Shown here piece by piece: positions 16,501 through 23,505 of a DNA stretch of 50,496 nt. Where the stretch lies: positions 1 to 50,496 of the forward strand of contig DULU01000045.1 in NCBI GenBank assembly GCA_012840225.1, written 5' to 3'. Positions within the stretch are counted from its first letter, which is position 1. Each line of letters opens with the position of its first letter. Source of the stretch: Bacillota bacterium. GTDB taxonomy: Bacteria; Bacillota; Limnochordia; DTU080. The notes under the pieces are model-generated. The model saw only the letters and a list, made by a program, of their open reading frames with translations. It was not told where the DNA came from and did not search any database. A program made the position numbers and the translations under genes.

Positions 16501-17080
16501 CACGCACGAACAGATCCTTGCACTGCATGACCCTCATCAAGGTGTAGGGGCCATCGGGATTGTCCGCCTTCTCCATCACCACGTCCGTCAATTCAATATT
16601 TTTCGCTCTTTCGATGAAAGCCCAGCGCCCATTAGTCTGTGCGGTGATCCTCAATCCCTCGATTTTGATATGAGCCACATCTACCAGGCTGATAGTATAA
16701 TCGTCTCCTCCGGCCCCCATCAGCGTCGCCGTGCGCCGCTCCGCCGCCCGGAAGGTGATCGGTTCCTCCGGTGTGCCGCTCTGCTGGGGGGCGAGCTTAC
16801 CCTCATACACGCCGGGCATGAAGAGCACCGTATCCCCGGCCTGCACCTCCCGGGACACCTTGGCCAATGTCGCCCAGGGAGCTTCTGCCGTGCCGGGGTT
16901 CCCGTCGTGGCCGGAGGGGGATACATAGAAAACCTTTGTCTTCCCTGCCTCTCCCATACTTGGCCCGGTGGTCTGCACCTGCGCCTCCGTCCCCGTCCCT
17001 TTGCCGACCAAAAGCAGAAACACAAGCAAAAGGATTATCGATATGTAACCTCTATGCAGCGGATATGCTCTCAAACCCAT
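13595..17080 (-). CDS. Secreted multidomain beta-helix protein (putative polysaccharide lyase) with PKD-like and C-terminal binding modules
   Basis: A 1161-residue exported protein. The signal peptide covers about residues 1-33. FYVSPSGHDGNPGT followed by GDTVLFMPGVYEG (about 50-95) opens a right-handed parallel beta-helix that runs to about 540; repeats such as VFEGNAFSKAG and LFEGNIITNAYN are its coils. This fold is used by polysaccharide lyases (PL6, chondroitinase B) and other glycan-active enzymes. A PKD-like domain follows (about 550-640, WQLGDGMLAYGEEVVHRY), then a beta-sandwich of about 190 residues starting FDADDVDWWRVWKIY, and two further beta domains. The last 220 residues match the end of the heparinase-type protein at 28284. 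It heads an operon with a solute-binding protein and is divergent from an AraC gene. No catalytic residues could be assigned. Confidence 0.78.
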   Translation of the reverse strand: MGLRAYPLHRGYISIILLLVFLLLVGKGTGTEAQVQTTGPSMGEAGKTKVFYVSPSGHDGNPGTAEAPWATLAKVSREVQAGDTVLFMPGVYEGKLAPQQSGTPEEPITFRAAERRTATLMGAGGDDYTISLVDVAHIKIEGLRITAQTNGRWAFIERAKNIELTDVVMEKADNPDGPYTLMRVMQCKDLFVRDSEFSKAHGNAIEVNECQRVVFEGNAFSKAGHSPLQLGLYGGNKYLVIRGNVFHGAWGRTFELFEERYVLFEGNIITNAYNSGRSSNAGNNFHVERTIFRFNRIFRNWGGPLPVTANAEYDVYLDKTRFYHNVFDDNGHFGLRIGTDGKRSDLVLMNNIFSRNNPWGADEQIVLQDSGGKYAPGAVFLRNVLTTGVPGRPAAIGAGDKLVTLEQVQSRTWQQGGHAQFLDNLEVDPGFVDSANYNHALAAESALLDAGVPLTKAVGAGEGNMLPVADAAYFYDGFGIAGEVGDLIAVGSARQPARVLVVDYDANTLLLDRPVRWEDGDPVSLPWAGVAPDIGVYEHGEGGRVSLQVVAEPFLLRPGEEVRLQVIAHGLADAAVEYVWQLGDGMLAYGEEVVHRYSEENDYPVRVTAITAAGEIYRGTGYVVVAEPQPAEAPLLTNTFDADDVDWWRVWKIYRPTPVQWERILDENGNGILRILAPAGSDAVLPAWAHPVNWDVDQYPFLRFRYRIYPGTPLGLYLKTFYTWDPYRVIGPGHVLAIGTAASRPAEPALGPVLLDDGEWHDITIDVRLVRERFPELQVLEGMRFMATDAKLVRSSHGYELDEVTILPQAVAGMYVDKVEVAGTYDNREKTWWGPLSLNITVPGFAEQEDVLKVLVDGIEVYRDNMVPKALPLNYGEMADGCHIVTVIAESAGGTGESDRRGRGGGPRRDEKSLHLCVANVKITSPVTNAQIQGDCPVLLQVAQPVSSIQNIKIMLDDKEIYSGRELPTGFSFDTTRLTDGRHMLTVQLTNISGTVFTAATTFLAVNRWQIEDSLQPLPLGWGSSLSWWLSSATSGWRHAGDRPGDFGGDADRLVRVGREEEHLIWEAAGLTAATVTLYAKTPATAGISMAVSKDGTEWRALAYRLEAVERQPGDYYKFRLVAENAAPSEVGYFRLTLSAGAEPPADLQIGHVQLLGVNWY

Positions 17081-17178
17081 ACCGGCAACAGACTCCTTAT
17101 TTTCAATTTATAACTAGGAATGACACTTTATTTATCGTATTTATGAAACACGCGCTAAACAAGCGAGGTGATGCCCAA

Positions 17179-18093
17179 ATGCAGATGGATCAAGATATCC
17201 TGACCCATGGCCTGCAGGCCATGCTGCACAGCGTAACGGAAGTGCAGAATACCTGTTTGCTCTGGCCCGGTTTGGATTCGCCGTCACGCCTGGATCACGT
17301 TCCGGCTCCCACTGTATATAAAAGGGAAGCTCACCCCTATTGTCAGATCGCCTATGCGAAGACCGGGAACTGCATCATGGTCCTCGACGACAGTGCCTAT
17401 CCTATGCGTGAAGGCGACATCTGTATTGTGCCCCCCGGCAGGGATCATTACGAAGCACCTGCCACTAGTCGCCACGCTTATACCCTCATCTGGTTTAGAC
17501 TTTATCCGACGCAGATCGTAGCTCATGAAACAGTTTACTCAGCAGACGAACACCAATTGTTTAAAACCGGTAGGAACGCTGCCTGGCTCAAAATAGAGGG
17601 AAACATAAAAATCCTGCTGGACTCCCTCTATGATGAAATCGCAACGCGGAAACCGCTGGCCTCCTTGGTGACCAGAAGCTGCTTTGTGGCTTTGCTGGCT
17701 TTGTTGGTGCGTGATTCGGTCAAATATGAACACAATTATACCGATCTGGAGCGGCATCCCAATGCGGTGGTCCGCGCCATGGCCGCCTATGTCAAGCAAT
17801 ACTATGCGGATCCCCGTCTCGCGGTGGGGCATATCGCCGCCGAACTGGCCTTTAATCCCAAATACTTCATCGAATATATCCACAAGCAAACCGGCATCAC
17901 GCCATACAATTACGTCCTGCAATTCCGCCTGAACAAAGCCAAGGAGTTTTTGAGCGACACTGATTGGACGATAGCCCGCATCTCCGAAGAGGTGGGATTC
18001 ACGTCCCCATATTATTTCAGCGTGGCTTTCAAGCGGTCTACCGGCATGTCGCCGAAGGATTACCGCCTGGCCATGCAGGCTGAACGCCGATAA
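17179..18093 (+). CDS. AraC-family transcriptional regulator with cupin-like sensor
   Basis: A 304-residue regulator. Residues about 45-110 form a cupin-type AraC ligand-binding domain, with YPMREGDICIVPPGRDHYE as its core. The C-terminal 100 residues carry both helix-turn-helix motifs: VGHIAAELAFNPKYFIEYIH and ISEEVGFTSPYYFSVAFKR, ending GMSPKDYR. It probably responds to a saccharide and activates the divergent beta-helix/solute-binding operon, whose start is 98 bp away. The start at 17179 has GAGGTG 8 bases upstream. A broken copy of its first 40 codons lies at 11623. Confidence 0.9.
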   Translation: MQMDQDILTHGLQAMLHSVTEVQNTCLLWPGLDSPSRLDHVPAPTVYKREAHPYCQIAYAKTGNCIMVLDDSAYPMREGDICIVPPGRDHYEAPATSRHAYTLIWFRLYPTQIVAHETVYSADEHQLFKTGRNAAWLKIEGNIKILLDSLYDEIATRKPLASLVTRSCFVALLALLVRDSVKYEHNYTDLERHPNAVVRAMAAYVKQYYADPRLAVGHIAAELAFNPKYFIEYIHKQTGITPYNYVLQFRLNKAKEFLSDTDWTIARISEEVGFTSPYYFSVAFKRSTGMSPKDYRLAMQAERR

Positions 18094-18121
18094 GATATAC
18101 ACCTCCAATCCGGTTCACTCT

Positions 18122-18508
18122 TCAGTCGTCTTGGGCCTCTTCACCTGTCATTTGCCTTTGGTGAAATCGGGAAATTCCACCGGCTGGCTGCGTTGGACCA
18201 CTGAGGCTTCCGACAAGGGCGAGATGACGCTGGATGTGACCGAATAATACACATCGAAATCCGCACAAGCGCTTAAAGTCGGTCGGGCCCGGTCCATAGA
18301 GGCGCGGCGGTGCTTGTCCGGCCTCTTCCACCCACCTTTTGGCCCGGTATAAATATCCTTCATCGGTGTCGCAAAGAGCCACCACTTCCACTCCGGGAAT
18401 ACCCAAAGCTACATCGAGATGATATGAACCCTGATCACCGACACCGACAAAACCCAGCCGAATTGTTCTCCCAACCGTTTTCCCGGAGGAGGCTTCCATG
18501 TCGACCAT
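18122..18508 (-). pseudogene. Gfo/Idh/MocA oxidoreductase gene with internal deletion
   Basis: On the minus strand the gene starts with a complete NAD-binding Rossmann motif (IRLGFVGVGDQGSYHLDVAL), then VEVVALCDTDEGYLY and a segment up to about DFKRL. After that point (near 18265) the frame loses all family resemblance. The next frame instead reads VTSSVISPLSEASVVQRSQP and ends VEFPDFTKGK, which resembles the extreme C-terminus of this dehydrogenase family (ISPLSE, PVEFPDFT). The whole catalytic middle, some 250 residues, is missing. The gene is therefore a deletion remnant of a sugar or cyclitol dehydrogenase, once a plausible partner of the aminotransferase at 10309. Confidence 0.75.
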
Positions 18509-18728
18509 CGACCCCTTTCACCGTCTATTGTTTATTTCAGTTTAGGCCGGGGGTATGGGGAAAACCATATGTTCAGGTTGGTGCGCGGCACCGACTTTTT
18601 TACAATCGACAGCCAGGGGCCATCACATTCTGTAGCTGGAAAACTCTTCCCCTTATATTGTTTCAGTGATAAAATTAAGTCGTTGGATGACTTACGAAGT
18701 CATCTGTCGTCTGAAGAGGTGTTCTTCA

Positions 18729-20327
18729 TTGGGACACAAAGAACGCAAGACGAGAGCAATGGAAGTGTCCGAAAACATACGCGAATACATAGTGCGCACC
18801 GGACTAAAACCGCAGGACATGCTGCCTTCCATTGAAAAGCTGGCCCAAATTTTCAATACCTCGCGAGGAACCGTGCGTGAGGCCTTGATGCATCTTTCCA
18901 GCTCCGGAATAGTCAGGATGGAACAGGGCAAGGGCACCTGGGTGGCCGAGCCGCAAATCCACAGTCTGTTATCTTCAGTGGTTTGGAAGCCATTATTGAA
19001 CACCGTATCATCAGATGAGTTGGCCATGGCCCGTTGTGCTATTGAAAGTGCGGCGGTCGGTTTTGCCGCGCAAAACGCCACCGACGACGAATTAGCCAAT
19101 CTGAACCACTTGTGCCTGGAAATGGACTCCGCCCGCATGAGGGCTGATGTTGACAACTATCTTGATCTTGACCGGCAATGGCATCATGCCCTGGCCAAAA
19201 TGTCTCACAACAGCATCCTGGCTGAGCTCACGGCCCTCCTTCACAACCTGGCTCTGCGGGCGCTGGACCGCAACCGGACTATCAAGTGCGCGGCCGCGGA
19301 AATCCGCTATCACTTGGACATTGCCAATGCCTTGGCCGCCCGCAGGGCAGAAACGGCAAAGAGTTTGCTCGAACGGCACATTATGGAGTGGGATACCAAT
19401 TACCGGCAGGGAAAAAGCCTCACCGTCTATTGCGATGTTCTGGGCACGGGATCTTTCGGCGGCTCCTTTTATACTCTTGGCCAGGTAATAACCTGCCTTT
19501 TGGGTCAATACTCCTGGATCAAACCTGTCGTCCATGCTACAGGTGGCGGAATAGAAAACATAAACCTCACCCGCGATCGGCACATCGGCCTGAGCATAGT
19601 ACAAGCCGATATCGCCGAAGACGCTTATTTTGGCCGCGGAAGATACCAGACACCATATAAAGACCTGAGATACCTCTGCCGCTTGCCCGGCTTGCAATAT
19701 CAAGTGGTCTGCCTGGCATCCTCCTCCATCAAAAGCCTCAGCGACCTGCGGGGGAAAAGAGTCTCTATTGGAGCCCGCGGGGGAACAAGTGCAGAAATTT
19801 CCCGGGAGATCCTCTCCAGATGTGGTCTGATGGAGAATAAAGACTACACTTCCCAGCTCAATCCGATTTCCCTGGCGGTGCATATGGTGCTCTCCGGCGC
19901 CATTGACGCCGTCTGCTTTTTGTCCATGGGTCAAAGCTCGGCGTTGCTGGAACTAGCTTGCCAAGCTCCCGTTCGCCTCCTCTCTTTGGAGAAGGAGCTT
20001 ATCAACGCCATGCTGGAGGAGCATCCCTCCTGGTATGAGTGTACGGTCGATGCCGACACCTATCCGGGGCAGACTTCTCCGGCGCAGACTATCGGTGTCC
20101 CAACTATTTTGGTCAGTCACCGGGATGTGCCGGAAGCGGATGCCTATGCGGTAACGGCGGCTGTGTTGAGAAATATAGACAAGATAAGTGCACTGGTCCG
20201 TCCGAGTTCCGGTTATAGCCTGAGCGAAGCCGTGGCTGAAGTGCAGATACCCCGCCATATAGGGGCTGAAAAGTACCTGGTCGAGTCCGGACTGATTACG
20301 ATGCCGCAAGCCATGGGGCAAGATTAG
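18729..20327 (+). CDS. GntR/FadR-type regulator (FCD) fused to a TAXI-family solute-binding domain
   Basis: About 532 residues in one uninterrupted frame. Residues 12-75 are a GntR winged helix (MLPSIEKLAQIFNTSRGTVR, wing GKGTWVAEP). Residues 95-225 are an all-helical FCD domain with its metal-ligand pattern (Asp and His in LDLDRQWHHAL, His in RYHLDIANAL, His in LLERHIMEW). From about 229 to 525 comes a TAXI-type TRAP solute-binding domain: VLGTGSFGGSFYTLGQVI, ATGGGIENINL, IGLSIVQADIAEDAYFG, IKSLSDLRGKRVSIGARGG. TAXI proteins normally sit outside the cytoplasmic membrane and feed TRAP transporters. Here there is no signal peptide and no TRAP membrane subunit, so I infer a cytoplasmic ligand sensor. 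The start is a TTG with AGAGGTG 7 bases upstream; a GTG at 18666 lacks such a site. It heads a plus-strand gene series. Confidence 0.85.
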   Translation: MGHKERKTRAMEVSENIREYIVRTGLKPQDMLPSIEKLAQIFNTSRGTVREALMHLSSSGIVRMEQGKGTWVAEPQIHSLLSSVVWKPLLNTVSSDELAMARCAIESAAVGFAAQNATDDELANLNHLCLEMDSARMRADVDNYLDLDRQWHHALAKMSHNSILAELTALLHNLALRALDRNRTIKCAAAEIRYHLDIANALAARRAETAKSLLERHIMEWDTNYRQGKSLTVYCDVLGTGSFGGSFYTLGQVITCLLGQYSWIKPVVHATGGGIENINLTRDRHIGLSIVQADIAEDAYFGRGRYQTPYKDLRYLCRLPGLQYQVVCLASSSIKSLSDLRGKRVSIGARGGTSAEISREILSRCGLMENKDYTSQLNPISLAVHMVLSGAIDAVCFLSMGQSSALLELACQAPVRLLSLEKELINAMLEEHPSWYECTVDADTYPGQTSPAQTIGVPTILVSHRDVPEADAYAVTAAVLRNIDKISALVRPSSGYSLSEAVAEVQIPRHIGAEKYLVESGLITMPQAMGQD

Positions 20328-20345
20328 TTGCTGTGGAGCACGCAC

Positions 20346-21116
20346 ATGCGCATAGGTACATACAACATTTTCAGTTTCCGCGGCTTTCCCGGAGAGGAAG
20401 CCGCCAAAGAGCTGGGAGAACCAAACAGCCCTGAACGCATCAAACATTTCACCGGCGTCTTCAGGGAACTCGACTGCGATATCCTGGCGCTGCAGGAAGG
20501 CGGCGTGGCGGCAAAGACCATTCAAGCTATCGCCGACGGGCTGGGGGTGAGCGTAGCCACCTTTACCTCCCCCTGCTATTGGCCCGGGCATCTCTTATCA
20601 AGATATAAAATTGTCGAATCCCGCACATTCAGCCACTTTGTGCCCGGCGGCGTGGAGCCACCGTTCAGCCGGTGCTGCGGTGCCGCTTTAGTCGAGGCAG
20701 CCGACCGGCTGATATGGGTGGTGGTCTTGCATCTATATCCCAAATCATTGGAAATGCGTTCTAAGGAAGCCGCCATCCTCACCGATAAAATAGCCGATTT
20801 AGCCAAAGATACCCGGTACATCATCGTCCTCGGCGACTTCAACTCCAATATCACCGAGGATGTTCATGTGGCTTTGGGGGACCTTGGCTTCGTCAATGCC
20901 ATGTTGGCGGTGGGAGGCGGACTGCGGCCTACCATTGATACGGCGGGGAAAAAACGAAGCATATTGGATCACATTTATGTAAGCGCCGACCTGTCGCATA
21001 CCTTACGGCGCTCTTTTGTGGTTGATGCCCCGGGATTCCGCAGTGACGATGCCCAGGAAGCCGGCGGTTGGGTGCACTCCGATCACCTGCCGGTGGTAGC
21101 CGAACTGGAACTTTGA
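20346..21116 (+). CDS. Endonuclease/exonuclease/phosphatase (EEP) family hydrolase
   Basis: A 256-residue cytoplasmic protein of the DNase-I-like metal-dependent fold. Motifs in order: MRIGTYNIFSFRG (strand with the first asparagine), DILALQEGG with the metal glutamate, YIIVLGDFNSN and, at the C-terminus, WVHSDHLPVVAEL. Members cleave phosphodiesters or phosphomonoesters in nucleic acids, inositol phosphates or sphingolipids; the sequence does not tell which. The ATG at 20346 has GGAG 7 bases upstream; a TTG six codons earlier directly follows the regulator's stop codon. Its position, 18 bp after the GntR-TAXI gene, implies cotranscription. Confidence 0.85.
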   Translation: MRIGTYNIFSFRGFPGEEAAKELGEPNSPERIKHFTGVFRELDCDILALQEGGVAAKTIQAIADGLGVSVATFTSPCYWPGHLLSRYKIVESRTFSHFVPGGVEPPFSRCCGAALVEAADRLIWVVVLHLYPKSLEMRSKEAAILTDKIADLAKDTRYIIVLGDFNSNITEDVHVALGDLGFVNAMLAVGGGLRPTIDTAGKKRSILDHIYVSADLSHTLRRSFVVDAPGFRSDDAQEAGGWVHSDHLPVVAELEL

Positions 21117-21161
21117 CTTGTTTACGGTATTCCTGTCCGCAGATAAGAGAGGAGCTAAGCT

Positions 21162-22652
21162 ATGGTTTTTAGACGGCCGAGTTTGAAAAGGTACGGATCA
21201 TATACAAAAAGGCTGTGGCCTGCAGCACCATTCCTTTTGTGCTTAATAGTCCTGATACATGCTCACTATCCCGTCACCGCCGCCGGTACCCAATATGAAA
21301 TCCATGCTTATCTGCAGGATATGTTGTGGGAAAATACGGCGGACGGCGCTTTGGATGTGTCAGGCATCCTTAGGCTCACGCTGTCGCCGACGCCTTTTCC
21401 GCCATCAACGAATTTTGGCGTGGAAGCTTCTCTTTTATTGCGCACCCCGAGCAGCTTCAGCCCGCTTCACGCCGCCTGGCGCCAGGAGAAAAAGCTGCTT
21501 TTATCGGAAGAAGTCAAATTCAGCACAAATGAAGTGCTGATCCCTTTCCGCGCCACAGTATTGGAAGCAGACGATCTCAAGAGTCAATGGTGGGCGACGG
21601 CACAAATAGCCACCGCTCCGCCTCTTGATGTGGTGGTGCATCAGCCGTGGGACGACAGTTTCAGCCTGGGCGAGCGGTTCATCCCGTTCCCGGAAGTGGC
21701 AGGTTATCAGCTTCTCCGCGGTGATTTCCACATTCATACCAACAAATCCAGAGATGCAGCGGAAGCTCCTTCACCGGAGAACCGGGCCATTGAGTCGTAT
21801 CAATATGGTTACGATGTGATCAGCCTGACCGATCATTTCCATATGTACGCCTACGACCTGGCCAAAGATACAGCCGAGCAGATAGGTCTGATTATGTTGA
21901 GAGGCATGGAGACCGGAATGGTTTCATTGACCGGAGGAGAGCATTTTGTGGCGTTATGGGAAGGAGAGATGCCGACTTATCAGCCCAAAGATGAGCACGC
22001 CTGGTCCAGGGAACCATCGGGGCGAACGGCTTTCTATCAAAACCAGGTCAAGGGCATCGCGGAAAGCGGCGGCCTGCTTATCTACGCTCATCCCAATCTT
22101 GGCTCGGGGGATTTCACGGCAGCCGTGAAATGGATGCTCGAAAACCACTACTTTTCAGGCATTGAGTACCGCGGCACCTGGCGCAATTTCATTTTCGATC
22201 TGGCTCTGGAGCAAAACCTTAGTCTTATCGCCAGCTCGGATATTCACACCAAAAGAGCCAACATCGATCCCCGCCAGGCTCCCGTCACCTTGATACTGGT
22301 GGATAAAGCCGACCCGGCAGGCGTTATGGAGGCGATACGTGAAGGCCGGACCATGGCCTGGCACAACGAGGGAACCTTAGTCGGCAGCGAGAGATGGGTA
22401 AAAGCGTATGTGGAAGCAGCTGTGGAAGTGTCGTATGAAGGAGGTGAAATTATTCTCACCAACGGCGGCGGCTTACCACTGCGCGGCACCGTATATTACA
22501 ACGGGGGCAGCAGACCGGTTATCCTGCCGTCGCTGAGCACCGTAGTTATAGGCCGTGCTGAAGAGGCACCGGCCGAAGTGGAGATTCGCTGGGCAAATGT
22601 TCATTATGGACCAAACCGTACACTTCACACGAAGCATCAGGTAGCACAATAA
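21162..22652 (+). CDS. Secreted PHP-domain phosphoesterase-like protein
   Basis: A 496-residue protein with a basic, then hydrophobic N-terminus (signal peptide, about residues 1-40). Residues 45-180 form a beta-rich domain. The PHP domain follows, with its metal-binding motifs in order: GDFHIHTNKS (about 187), SLTDHFH (about 220), LLIYAHPNLGSGD (about 305) and SSDIHTKR (about 357). This set is typical of the CehA/McbA-like branch of PHP metallohydrolases. A beta-rich tail covers residues 420-496. The start has AGAGGAG nearby. Being exported distinguishes it from the housekeeping PHP enzymes. It may remove phosphate or open phosphodiesters on an extracellular substrate, but this is inference. 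Confidence 0.85.
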   Translation: MVFRRPSLKRYGSYTKRLWPAAPFLLCLIVLIHAHYPVTAAGTQYEIHAYLQDMLWENTADGALDVSGILRLTLSPTPFPPSTNFGVEASLLLRTPSSFSPLHAAWRQEKKLLLSEEVKFSTNEVLIPFRATVLEADDLKSQWWATAQIATAPPLDVVVHQPWDDSFSLGERFIPFPEVAGYQLLRGDFHIHTNKSRDAAEAPSPENRAIESYQYGYDVISLTDHFHMYAYDLAKDTAEQIGLIMLRGMETGMVSLTGGEHFVALWEGEMPTYQPKDEHAWSREPSGRTAFYQNQVKGIAESGGLLIYAHPNLGSGDFTAAVKWMLENHYFSGIEYRGTWRNFIFDLALEQNLSLIASSDIHTKRANIDPRQAPVTLILVDKADPAGVMEAIREGRTMAWHNEGTLVGSERWVKAYVEAAVEVSYEGGEIILTNGGGLPLRGTVYYNGGSRPVILPSLSTVVIGRAEEAPAEVEIRWANVHYGPNRTLHTKHQVAQ

Positions 22653-22688
22653 CAAAACCGCACAACAACTTGAAAGGGTGTCGAGATT

Positions 22689-23408
22689 ATGCAAGTCAAA
22701 CTGGTCTGCGGATTTGTCCTCGTGGCTTTGCTTTTGGGGATGGGTATGGCCATGGCCGCCGAGATCCCGGACGACTGGTATGCCCTCAAATTCACGGATA
22801 TAAACGGCAGCGTCATGGTGTCGAGCTCATTCGGTAAACTGAGCGGCAAAAGTCAATTTACGGTTGAGTTCTGGACTAAACCTATCCAGCCCCTGGGCGA
22901 CGGTGTGGCTATCTTCGATTATGAACAGTATCTGGTGCAACAGAGAAAGGATAACACCTACAGAATTCGCTACCATCTCGACGGCGCCTGGCGGACCAAT
23001 CATTACCTCGATGTGAGCGATGTGATCGACGACTGGCACCACATCGCCTTCAGCTGGGACGGCACGGAAACCCGGATTTACTTAAACGGCGAGCTCGTCA
23101 TTTCGTCCACAGAAGACAGCCAGTATGAAGCCGTAACGCAGCGGAATCGCTTCTTTGTCATCGGCGGCCGGCAGGGCGTGGATGATTTCCACGGCTATCT
23201 GACAGAGGTGCGGGTGTGGCTGACGGTGAGGACTCCAGAAGAGATCAAGCAGATGATGAGCACCCGCCTGACGGGCAAGGAGGAGGGCTTGATCGGCTAC
23301 TGGGACTTCTCCGAAGGCAGCGGCCCGTTCCTGCATGACAAAAGCGGCAACGGCAACGACGGGATCATAAGCAACGCCGAATGGGTAAAGGTGGCCGACA
23401 CCAAGTGA
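22689..23408 (+). CDS. Secreted LamG (concanavalin-A-like) domain protein
   Basis: A 239-residue protein: a signal peptide of about 24 residues (cleavage AMA-AEIP) and one LamG/Laminin_G_3 jelly-roll domain filling the rest. Diagnostic stretches are FTVEFWTKPI, DDWHHIAFSWDGTETRIYLN, GRQGVDDFHGYLTEVRVW and the ending LIGYWDFSEGSG ... DKSGNGNDG. Such domains bind carbohydrate or occur as accessory modules of secreted enzymes; no catalytic residues are expected. It has no transmembrane anchor. It is placed 36 bp after the PHP gene and about 100 bp before the solute-binding protein, in the same series. A ribosome binding site (GAAAGGGTG) is present. Confidence 0.87.
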   Translation: MQVKLVCGFVLVALLLGMGMAMAAEIPDDWYALKFTDINGSVMVSSSFGKLSGKSQFTVEFWTKPIQPLGDGVAIFDYEQYLVQQRKDNTYRIRYHLDGAWRTNHYLDVSDVIDDWHHIAFSWDGTETRIYLNGELVISSTEDSQYEAVTQRNRFFVIGGRQGVDDFHGYLTEVRVWLTVRTPEEIKQMMSTRLTGKEEGLIGYWDFSEGSGPFLHDKSGNGNDGIISNAEWVKVADTK

Positions 23409-23441
23409 CGACGGCATGTGACGACGGCAAGTGACGACGGC
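23403..23441 (+). repeat. Three tandem 13-bp repeats overlapping a stop codon
   Basis: Three head-to-tail copies of AWGTGACGACGGC (W is A or T) span the LamG gene's stop codon and the spacer before the solute-binding protein gene. Copy number could vary by slippage. Confidence 0.85.
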
Positions 23442-23505
23442 AAGCAACTTAAAAGGTCGCAATAACCTGGACAGACAACCACACATCAAAGAGGGAGAGA
23501 TCGAC

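Noticed and set aside
19092-19934. Minus-strand open frame of 280 codons
   Set aside because: Antisense to the GntR-TAXI gene, whose domains are clear in the plus frame.
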